This document shows, in pieces, positions 30,721 through 39,953 of a stretch of DNA of 64,000 nt (its first letter is position 1; each line of letters begins with the position of its first letter). The position numbers were made by a program, and so were the translations under genes. The DNA is from Zizania palustris (lineage: Eukaryota > Streptophyta > Magnoliopsida > Poales > Poaceae), in contig JAAALK010000287.1 in NCBI GenBank assembly GCA_019279435.1, forward strand, positions 83,455,886-83,519,885, given 5' to 3'. The notes under the pieces are model-generated. The model saw nothing but the letters and a program-made list of their open reading frames with translations. It searched no databases and was not told the DNA's origin.

Positions 30721-33464
30721 ATGGTCATGAGTGGGAGCAAATGGTCGACCGCCAGATCTAGCAAAAGTACTAAACCAGTGTCGAGCCATCTGCTCGTATG
30801 TAGGAAAGCAGAAGGAATCATATGAGTCTAGACAAAATGCGGCTCAAAGTGTTGTCCTCTGTTCTGCCTAAAATCACGGTCATGAGGTCCAGAACTTTAT
30901 CCATAACGATCTGGAACTCTGCCGGAACGGAAACCACCCTCCGGAGCAGGATCATAAAAATCGTCTCCTCTACCACCACCTACACGACATGGCCTGGCCT
31001 CTATCCTCTCTCTACGTCGAGGAACTCTCTGTCTACCACCCTGCTGGTAGAACTGCTCCTGCCCACTTCGAGCTCTCTCTGCTCTCTCAACCCGCTTCAT
31101 CCTGAAGCAAAACTCCTCAAGATGCCCGTCTCTTTGACAAAACTCACAATGATAGGTAGGCTTCTTGGAATGTTGTTGTGGCTTAGGATTCTTAGGCTTG
31201 GTGGTGTTAGGTGTATCATCTTTGGTGTGAGAGGGTCCAGGTAAAGAATCAAGAGAAGTGTGGAGAGTTTTAGGCTTTGGAACCCAGATTTGCTTCTTAG
31301 GTGGAGCTTTAGGTTGTTCTTGGAACACTCCATCCTTGGGCTGACTATCCTTAAAGGACTCAGTGGAGTGAGTCTTGGGATATCTCTGTTCGGGAGTCAT
31401 CTTACTCCACTCCACTGCTCGGCTAATGGCGCTCTCAAAATCAGCCTTGGTATAGGTGTAACCTACCCCAAACCCATCCCGTCTCTTGAACTACTGGATC
31501 ATCATGCCGAGCTGTGGCTCTCTGGCACTAATCCAACTCAGGATCTGACGGAGGTAAAAGTTCTCGTTCTGAACATCAGCTAGCTCCTCTCTCAAGGAAG
31601 CTAACACCTCCACTTGAGACAAGCAGATCTCACACTCTTTATCAACTTCGACAGACTTCTCAGCTTTTAGCTTGATCAACTCCATTCTAATGGACAAGCA
31701 GTTCTCACAAACAGTGGGTGGAATTGACAAGGTCTCAAGCTCTAGCTTAGTCTGCTCTAACTCAGCTCTCACTCCTGCTAACTCACTCAATTGCTCATCA
31801 CTCTTGGCTCTCAGCTCAGCTATACTAGCTAAATGGGATGGGCAGTCTACACAAGGTGCGATGACAGTGGCATGAGCATCTTTTAGCTCCTACTGAGCGC
31901 TCTCAAGCTCAGTGGCCAATGCGTCTCTCTCATCTACTCTCTCTGTGTATCTGGACTTAAGAGTCGTCAGGTCACACAACAGCAACTCACAGTTAGGGCA
32001 CTCACCACTATCACCCAAGCAAGGGGAAGAAGACAGACTCTCAATCTTGCCATTTGTCATGGCAAGCTCACTCTCAAGGTCATCTATCCTCTTCTTAGCC
32101 CCTCTAAGCAGTTTCTCCCTATACTTCAACTCCTGATGGTTCTATTCTAATAAATTAATAACTTCTTGTTCATAGGATGATACCTTCTCATCGTCGTCGT
32201 CGTCGGAGGAGTCGGAGGAGTCCTTTTCTTTCTTCTCCCCAAGAGCCATTGAGGAGAAGCTCTTGTGGGGTCTTCGGCTGTCACGTGAGCGTCTCTTTGG
32301 CTTGTCCCCGAAGGCCATGAAACAGAGGCCCGCCGGATCATCCCTATCCTTCCCCTTCCTGATCACGATCTCTTCATCACTTGAGCTCGAAGATGAGGAG
32401 GAAGACGAGGATCTCTTGGAGTAGCTTTTCTCCATATCGGTGAAGAAATCCTTGTCTCGTTTCTTGTTCTCACGCCTGTAGTCCTTCAAAGCATTTCAAA
32501 AGAATCTCATCTTGGGCTTGCCCTTTGTAGAGTTGTCGTACTTGTCGGAGTCGTAGGAGTTGCCGCCAGTTCCCTTCTTGTAATTCTTCCGCTTGGGGCA
32601 GTCGGCAATGAAATGACCTGTATCACCACACTCAAAGCATCCGGATTTTGTGCCGTGTCTCTTAAACATTCGCTTATTATAGACACGTCGCACCCGGTTG
32701 TTAAACAAACATAGATCATCATCTCCTAGAGTATCAAGTTGTTCCTCAGAAATAGACATCAAGGAAAACGCAGTACAACTCATGGCATTAGGATCAGCTG
32801 ATGGTGTCGCAAGCGCCAGAGTCTTTGATCCAGAACCAGTGAGATTTGATCTCAACTGGATATCGACCTCTGAGGCCTTGAGCTTACTAAAAAGCTCTGC
32901 GACGGTCAAGGTATCATAAGACACGCTCTCAACAATAGAAGAGACCTTGATCTCCTAGATCTTAGGGTCCAAGGTATGAAGTACGTTAAGCACCTGCTCA
33001 TGATCCGAGACCATCTGATCACACTCGGCCTTGTTAACGCGAAGCTTGTTAATGATCGATTGAAAACGACCAAACAAAGCCTCAATCGTCTCACCTGGCT
33101 TCTGTGAGAAATTTTCATACTCACGTCGGTAGGTCTGGTAGAGCCTAGCCTTGACCTGAGCTATCCCCTCATGGTGTGCCTAGAGGGTAGCCCAGATCTC
33201 TCGAGCAGTGGTGAGATGGCTAACACGCTCAAACTCACTAGGACCTAGACTAGAAAATAAAATGTTCACCGCTTTACTATTATTTTGATGTTGTGCAACT
33301 ACATCTGCAGCAGTATCCACAGCAATAGTCCTTATGGTGAAAGTAGGATGAACACAAATATCCCATATGTCCGAGCTCTGGCTCATAAGGTATGCTCGCA
33401 TGCGAGTCTTCCAATAAGTGTAGCCAAAAGCTTCTAGGGACGGGATTTTACCAAAAGACGTCAT
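30721..33464 (-). pseudogene. gag: gag of Sirevirus E, multiply broken
   Basis: Starts at ATG 33464 (MTSFGKIPSLEAFGYTYWK). Knuckles CFECGDTGHFIADC (about 32630) and CEFCQRDGHLEEFC (about 31135) are recognisable. The serine-rich and coiled-coil middle is split into pieces at 32489-32142, 32129-31890 and 31790-31491. A UAG after EIWATL near 33180 and several later stops and shifts break the frame. Confidence 0.85.
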
Positions 33465-33515
33465 GGTCACTACCTAGGTTTAGAATCGGTTAAGATATTA
33501 GAAAACCCTAACCTC

Positions 33516-33527
33516 ACTCTGATATCA
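33516..33527 (-). promoter_or_regulatory. Degenerate primer binding site of Sirevirus E
   Basis: Reads TGATATCAGAGT on the minus strand, two mismatches to the initiator-Met tRNA site, two bases from the LTR edge at 33530. Confidence 0.75.
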
Positions 33528-33529
33528 CT

Positions 33530-35100
33530 TGTAGGACCGAAAGTAGCGACCAGAGGGGGGTGAATGAGCGCCTAAAAATTTCTTGCTAAACTATATCCTA
33601 ATCCCAATACCCAAACAAACTTAACCCGTCAAATAATATTAGCAAAGCAAATCACAAGAATTAAAGTTGTCTAGCCTAAAACTAACCGGTGTCTTAATTG
33701 AAATGATATGAAAGATAAACTAAATAAAAATACTGTAGTAAATAAAAACACCTAGATAAATCTTGAAATATTTATATTTCAGTCTAGAAATAAAACACTA
33801 ATTAAATGAATAAAACATGGATCATTAAAAAATTAATTCAGAAATAAACCGAAATATATGACTGTGACTAATAAATTTTTCTTTTCTTTTTATATGAGGA
33901 GATTAAACAGATATATTTAAATAAATAATACGGGATAAAAAATTTAACAGATAAAAATTTACTACGAAATTATTAATTTCAGGCTAATTAAAATAAATAA
34001 CTAACATATTTATTCTAACTAGAAATTAGGAGATAAATAACTAACCTGCATCTCGCCTAACGTTGCCATGCACAAAGGATTTGCCCGGACTCAGCCGTGC
34101 ACCGCCGTGCGAAAACTGAGCCAAAGAAAAACGCAAAACCTTGCCGTTGGTCCCGCGCCTAGCTGCTTTTTACTGCCGTCTGTCGCGCCTGAATTAATTT
34201 CTGTTGCTGCTGGCCTCTGCTTCCCCGCCGCACCGCATGCTTGCCATGATTAAAAACCAAAGTGCTGAAGCCTGCTGCTTTGTCAGGTACGGAAGGCAAT
34301 TTGCCTTGAACCGTGTGCCTGAGAGCTGAAAAAATCGCTGCACATGCACAGCAGCCGATGCTCGGCCAGGGGCCCCGTGCAAGTGCTACGCGCGCTGCTC
34401 AGCTGTGCCAAAAATTCTCCCGCCCGTGGTATTGCCGAAAGTTTGACGCAGAGACAACAAAAGCCGGTGAAGTCTTTTAGGAGGAAGACGAAAACTAAGA
34501 AGTTGGACTGTAGATTGATCTAGGAATAAAAAATAACAGTCATCTATCCCTAGGGGGGATAGGGGCCTATTTATAGGCGACTCCTAATATATGAAAAGAC
34601 TAATTTACCCCTAGGGTAAATTAAACCGACTCTAAAATAAATTCCGAAAATTACTAAAATATTCTTAGAAAAATCACATGACTCAAATAAAAATATTCTA
34701 AACTTAAAAACTAAATATTAATATCCTAAAAACGAATTAAACATAGGTTGTTAGTTTTGTGCCGAAACTGACAAAGCGTTCGCCGTCTTCACACCGGGTA
34801 CCCGAATTGGGCCGACCAGACCCCGCAGCTTCCTCAGCCCGGTAATCGCTCGCCGCCCGTATACCTGAGTCAAACCCAGTCAACAGACTGGTGGATCATC
34901 TGCCGCTCCTAGCCATGTACCCGGATTGGGCCAGCCCGACTCCGCAGCTCCTCTGCCCGGCTGTCGCTTGCTGCCCGTGTACCTGAGTCACACGCGCCTC
35001 AGACTCGGCAGGTCTTCATATCTCCCTTCCTTTGACTTCCGTTGACAATCACTCATCACATATGGAATATCAAAACCATATTCTTCAACATGGTTTCTCA
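33530..35100 (-). repeat. 5' LTR of Sirevirus E (1571 bp)
   Basis: TG at 33530, CA at 35099-35100. The first 40 bases closely match LTR D (TGTAGGACCGAAAGTAGCGA). Minus-strand TATAAATA at 34568-34575. The central part is AT-rich and has lost the palindromes seen in the other Sirevirus LTRs. Confidence 0.88.
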
Positions 35101-35461
35101 ATCGTTGAGATCAAGGATCCTCATCTCTCACGTGTAGTGATAGCACACTGCCGTGGGAGGTACTCCATCCCTCTACATGTGGACTCCATGAAGGCGTTGC
35201 TCCAATAGCGACGCTTGTGGACATCTACATGCGAATGACTACGTCATATTCATCGATCAGATCGGCGAAGAATGGCAAGGACAAAGCGAGGATAGGCTTG
35301 ACGCGCTACTCCAACATATTCTTCCACTGCACCTAGCGCGTCTCATGCTAGAAGGTACCGATCTATGATCTCGCATGCGCATGAGTGTTGGGCATAGGGC
35401 GTAAATTTTGAATTTGCTAGCTAGCATAGCTCCCCTATTCCCCAACAGTGGTATTAGAGCC
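35101..35461 (+). mobile_element. LTR 3' end and PBS of an unidentified LTR element
   Basis: A sequence ending CCCCAACA at 35447 is followed after one base by TGGTATTAGAGCC (35449-35461), a primer binding site on the plus strand. So 35101-35447 is probably the end of an LTR whose start was lost or displaced. No internal coding sequence of this element survives. Confidence 0.5.
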
Positions 35462-35539
35462 TACGTGCGTAGTGTTTGATCTGGATTCCTCATATATGGA
35501 GATACATTGTGGAAAAATAGATTAGATCTGTTTCTGTCC

Positions 35540-35760
35540 GTAGTAAATCAAAAGTTCCGATAGGGATCAGATGTTTTGATAGGGATCAGAAGTTCCGATG
35601 GTGGATCAGAAATTCTAATAGTGATCGGATGTTCTGATATCGAATAATGATTCGATAAAGAAATAAATTGTTGCGGTCCGAGATTCCGATATTGATTGGA
35701 AGTTCTGATAGATTGGAAGTTCCGATGCCAGATCAGAAGTTCCAACCCATGAGAATTTGG
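35540..35760. repeat. Degenerate short repeats of the GATCAGAAGTTCCGAT type
   Basis: The words AAGTTCCGAT, GGATCAGAAGTTC and GATCGGATGTTCTGAT recur many times at about 18-25 bp spacing, with no fixed period. They lie in what would be the leader downstream of the PBS at 35449. Confidence 0.65.
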
Positions 35761-36136
35761 AATACCGAATCTATTGAGCAGAGTTTTTCAGATCCAGAAT
35801 CCAATCACTTGTAAATTGCTCATCTAACTTTGTTTTGCACACAATGATGTGACTGGCATGTCCTTGGATAAATGTGATGTATCAAATGCATGCAATGAAT
35901 GTAAATTAAATATGGCCTGCATGTCATGGTTATTTACAACCCAAAGCTGATGTAAAATTTATTACGGCTTGCATGTCATTTCCACGGTGCTTCGGCCCAT
36001 ATAATTAGTATATGCTATGCATGATAGACTAGTACTCTTAATGGAGGCCGGGAGAACGCACTCAATGACAGGAGCCATGGAGATGGAGATCGCCATGTGA
36101 AGAAGGCCATGCTATGTCACAGTTAATATGATTGCC
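35761..36136. other. Leader or spacer of the unidentified LTR element, nothing coding
   Basis: No ORF or known domain. It contains two similar GGCCTGCATGTCAT / GGCTTGCATGTCAT words. It ends where the Tat-2 LTR begins. Confidence 0.4.
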
Positions 36137-36658
36137 TGTGTTGGCGTAAAAGATTATGCTAATAGGTTTAGAGAACTCGAAAGACTAACAAACAAAGTGT
36201 TTTCTTATGAGGACTATTCCAAGCCTCTAAATTGGATAATAGCTTTAGATAGTTCGTAGTGTGTATGGAATATCTCACTATTCGATACCCCTTATAGAGC
36301 GAAGAGGGGTATTTATAGATGGAATACATTAGGAAAAGACTCCTTTACCCTCTAATTACAACCGACTTAGAAGATACTGTTTAATATTCTTCGTAGGGTT
36401 AAAAGGGTAAAAGACTAAATAACAGTAAGATAGTAATCCTTCTATCCTCGCTGGCAATACCCCTTCGGGTAAAGAGGCTCTGGGAATGCTTCGTCACACC
36501 GTAGCCTTGATGGAGGCTTTCATGATAGAAGGCTCCGAATACAGTGAAGCCTTGATGCTTTTAGGGTCTTCGGAGACCGAAGCTTCTGACTTCGTTTCTC
36601 CTGATTGTGTTGATGTTGAGGTTTCCTTAATCTCTAGAGGATGAAATATTTTTCCACA
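36137..36658 (-). repeat. 3' LTR of Tat-2 (about 522 bp)
   Basis: Bounded by TGTGTTGG at 36137 and TTTCCACA at 36658 (TG...CA). The minus-strand TATAAATA at 36310-36317 is a fitting core promoter. The boundaries are inferred from the polypurine tract to the right; the other LTR is outside the window, so neither identity nor a target duplication can be checked here. Confidence 0.65.
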
Positions 36659-36676
36659 AAAGTAGCCCCTCAAATA
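36659..36676 (-). promoter_or_regulatory. Polypurine tract of Tat-2
   Basis: On the minus strand a purine-rich TTTGAGGGGCTACT precedes the LTR. The core AGGGGCT is shared with the Tat-1 tract at 6490-6502, which supports a common lineage. Confidence 0.6.
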
Positions 36677-37008
36677 CTTCTCTCCGAACCGCCTGTGAAG
36701 TGAAGAGGGCAGTATATGCAAGAAATAATTTCATGTCCAAAACTTGGAAAAAAGAAGTCTTAAAGCCCTTACAACCATTAGAAATAATATCTTCGGAAGT
36801 AAAGGATCTCTCGACCCAAAACCTGTTCGGAGGCATCCAAGGGAGTGGTTTCGGAATCAGACTTCTTTTAGAGCCAAACTAGCCATTAGTTCTCAAAGCT
36901 GTTGCAAATCTTCATTGAGGTGACCCTACATGTCATAACGACGTCGAAACTGAAACAAAGCAACCCAAACGTTGCTCTATAACGTACAGTACAAGGGACT
37001 TCAGGTGT

Positions 37009-37016
37009 TATAAAAG
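37009..37016 (+). promoter_or_regulatory. TATA box of the antisense accessory gene of Tat-2
   Basis: TATAAAAG on the plus strand, about 100 bp before the ATG at 37114. With a pyrimidine-rich leader (TTCTTTCTTCTTCTT) this looks like a normal plant promoter separate from the LTR promoter. Confidence 0.55.
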
Positions 37017-37113
37017 GGAGAGTAAAAGTGATTTTTAGACACTTTACCAACTGCTTTTGTAGACCTTCTTTCTTCTTCTTGAGCGCACATTTCTAGCTCC
37101 CTTGCTTTATCCA

Positions 37114-37870
37114 ATGGTGAAAACCAGCAACAAAGTTCCTGCGCTGGCTTCGGCTTTGCCTCTGCAGCAAGCGATAGCGGCTGGGCCTTCAAAGAATCCT
37201 CGACTCGCTGGTCCTCACGATCTCCAACTGGTGTCTGCCAAGTATACGGAGCAGTCGTATAGCTTGGGGGCGTCGACCTGCTCGAAGAAATCGATCGCCG
37301 CAGTGGTCGTTGGGAAGATGGGGCCTAGAGTGAAGGTGCGTCTTCCCAGAAAGAGGTGATTCTAGTGACGCGAGCGGGACAGGTTGTAGTGTTTGAAGCC
37401 TTTTTAAAGTTGGACTTGGGCTCCCAGTGGTGGACTTCTTGGCGGAGGTACTAGATTTATTCCATGTAAAGCTCCCCCAACTTTCCCCCAATGCAATCGC
37501 TCGTTTGGCTGTCTTTGAGTGGGCCATGCGAGCTGAAGGGTGTGCAGGGAGGGTAGAAATCTTCGCTGCTCTCCACAAGGCCTCATGTCAGCCAAGGATG
37601 TTCACCAGACCAGTATAGGAAAGATGGTGGTGACCTTTGGAAGTATAAACTTCAGTTACTTCTTGGACTGTTGTACTCCGTGAGTCGTCGCATGAGCATG
37701 CTTGACTTAGTGGAGGAATTCATTGGACTCTGAATTCCTCCCGTGATGGCCTCCTAGCCAATTCACTTCGAAGAAAACCCGGAGGGGGACTTTGGGAGAT
37801 TCCTTTGAACTCTGCAAGTAAGCTCTCTTCATATCCTGCATCAAGGTGTCTCATACACAAATATTGATTT
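37114..37870 (+). pseudogene. Antisense accessory gene of Tat-2, first exon and start of intron 1
   Basis: ATG at 37114 opens a frame of 82 codons ending at 37359. After frame changes, the conserved block FLAEVLDLFHVKLPQLSPNA with VFEWAMRAEG (37427-37618) appears, typical of the plant 'putative gypsy type transposon' (Transposase_28) family. A likely 5' splice site CAAGTAAGC has its GT at 37818-37819. The matching acceptor TTTCAG ends at 48816, and Sirevirus B sits inside this intron, which was only about 92 bp long before insertion. Role in the element unknown; nuclear localisation was reported for the Grande homologue (from memory). Confidence 0.65.
37866..37870. repeat. Target site duplication GATTT, left side of Sirevirus B
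   Basis: Identical to 48773-48777, flanking the element exactly. Confidence 0.95.
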
Positions 37871-39889
37871 TGAGAAACCAAGGGTTGGTTTCGGTGTTTT
37901 GTGATGAGTGATTGACAGGCTTTTTACCCTCTGTTCGAAGGGTACCTCCGAAGGGGCTTCGGAGGTGGTACCTCCGAAGGGGCTTCGGAGGTGGTTTCAC
38001 CGAAGGGTGTTCGGTGTTTGCTTGCTGCAGCTGTTGCAGCGGAGTGTGCTTATCGGAGGGGTCCGACAGTACGCAATGACTGGGTTCGTACCGAAGGCTT
38101 CGGTACTTTGGGCGGTACACCAGAGTGTGTACCGGAGGTTGCTAACCCGAAGAGGTCTCCGGAGTATTGGATACACTTGTTTGCTTGTCGGTGGTGCGCA
38201 GGGACCTCAGAGGCGACGGACAAGGTTCGCAGCAGGTGAACCTGGGTCAAGCGGGAGGCTTGATGCCAGGGGAGCGGGGAGCTCCGTCACGGTGGCTGCG
38301 AAGGTGGTCCGGGTCGGTCCTCGGGTCGAGGCGCGCCAGGTGAAGGCAGAGAGTGCGGAGCGTGGCTCCGGCTGAAGGTGCTCCGAGACAAAGTCCTCAG
38401 AGGCGAGGCACTTCGAAGGTACTCCGAATGGAGTGACTTCGGAGTTGGTGGAACAAGTCCTCTGTGGAGGCAAGGAGTTCGAAGTGTGCTCCGGAGGGAG
38501 ACATTCGAAGGTACCCGACGAAGGTCTCAGAAGTCGAGGCGCATCGAAGGCATGGTCCGGGTGAGGCTCGTCGAGGAGTGTGCTCGGGGAGAGACACTAC
38601 GACGAAGTGCTCATGGAATGCTTCATGCGGAGGCCTTGGACGAAGGAGGGACTTCGAAGGGTGGTACTCCGAAGGTGGGGCTTCGGAGTGAGGGAGGCTT
38701 CGGAGCGAGGCTAGCTCCGGAGGAAGGTTGACTTGAGGTACTTCGGCCTGCATGGCTTCGGTACACGGACTGACGGAGTTCGAGCTGGGTGAAGCTGCGA
38801 AGCCGTGGTGGTCCACTCCGGAGGTGTTGGTGCGAAGGCCCAAGAGCTTTGACGGCTTCGGCTCAAAACCGTCACTGTATCGAAGGTCATCTTCGGCGAA
38901 GCGAAGGCCACCAGGCTCAAGGCTTCTCGCCGAAGCCTCCGCACCCTCGCGTGCGAAGGGAGGCTGCAGAAAGTCAAAGACTGCAAAGGCTGACACTGTC
39001 TGCTCTGCAAAAAGCTGACGCTGTCCCCTCTGCAAGGCTGACAGAGAAGCCTCCAGAATAAAGGTGGACTACCTTTTATACCCCTTAGTTCTGTAGAGAC
39101 AAAATCTTTTGTAACCCTAGGGGTAAAGTAGTCTTTTCCTTTGGGTGAACTGTGGGCTATAAATATGGGGGCTCGGTAGGTAACATTGAACACTTTGAGC
39201 ATTTACTGTTGAGCTCCTGTAGCCACATACCTCGATTGCAATACATCCAAAGAGTTTATTTTCTGTGTTCCTTGTTCAAGCGGCGAAGCCCTGCTTCTTT
39301 GTGCTTTTGCTTGAGCTCGCGTTGCATACCTCGCCTGTTATTGTGCACCGTAGCCTGTTGTGGCGAAGGTTGTTTTTCTAGCGAAGTGTGTTTTGTCAGT
39401 GTGTTTTCGCTCTGTGTAACAGGAGGCGTGACCTCGCTGCTTACTAGCGAAGCCCTGATTGTTGCCCGTTTTGCTTCTTGTGTCGAAGCCCCTAGTGTAG
39501 TCTGTTTGTGTGCGTGTAGACCTTCGTGTACGAAGCTCAGCACCAGTTGCTGCTGCCAAGTACTTGGTCGAAGTCCTCAGAGGGCTGTCCACTCTTGCGA
39601 AGGGTGAAGTGCGAAGCCTGCTTGAAGCACCCTGTGTGCGGAGCCTACACTGACTAAGCAGAGTAGATTTCCGAGGGTGGTAAGTGGAGCGAAGTCTTCT
39701 TGGCTTCGAATTTTTGCTCCTCCGAAGCCTGTGTTCGAAGGTGTCGAAGTACCTTTGAACCAGACCTTCGAAGGTAGTGTTCGAAGCCTGTTCCACAGAA
39801 GACAGAACTGAAACCGAAGGCTAGTTTTTAGCCCGAAATTTTAAAAGCTCCCATTCACCCCCCCTCTGGTCGCCGTTTTCGGTCCAACA
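37871..39889 (+). repeat. 5' LTR of Sirevirus B (2019 bp)
   Basis: TGAGAAACC... to ...GGTCCAACA. TATA box TATAAATA at 39158-39165. About 37920-38960 is the palindrome-rich part, with adjacent copies of CCTCCGAAGGGGCTTCGGAGG near 37947 and 37970. Forty bases longer than the LTRs of copy A. Confidence 0.95.
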
Positions 39890-39891
39890 AT

Positions 39892-39903
39892 TGGTATCAG
39901 AGC
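39892..39903 (+). promoter_or_regulatory. Primer binding site of Sirevirus B
   Basis: TGGTATCAGAGC, two bases after the LTR; perfect initiator-Met tRNA type. Confidence 0.93.
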
Positions 39904-39953
39904 GGGTTAAGATCACCAGTTGACCTTAACCGGTTTTGTGATCTATTGGCGAC

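Larger units (their letters stand above)
29738..35100 (-). mobile_element. Truncated Sirevirus E, minus strand (5' LTR, gag, start of pol)
   Basis: Minus-strand order: LTR 35100-33530, degenerate PBS, gag from 33464, and protease plus the first part of integrase, ending within the motif RTLVEMARTMLDEHRTP at 29738. RT, RNase H and the 3' LTR are missing. Protein and LTR similarity is closest to element D, less to A and B. Gag and pol are full of stops and frameshifts, so this is an old, dead copy. No target duplication can be tested because one end is deleted. Confidence 0.88.

Noticed and set aside
38397..39202. ORFs of 163-212 codons on the minus strand in the LTRs of Sirevirus B
   Set aside because: Same reason: compositional ORFs in the LTR, duplicated at 47280-48085, antisense to the element, no domain.
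39892..39903. tRNA gene fragment (initiator Met) at the several TGGTATCAGAGC sites
   Set aside because: Only 12-13 bases match, always directly next to an LTR end; these are primer binding sites, not tRNA genes.
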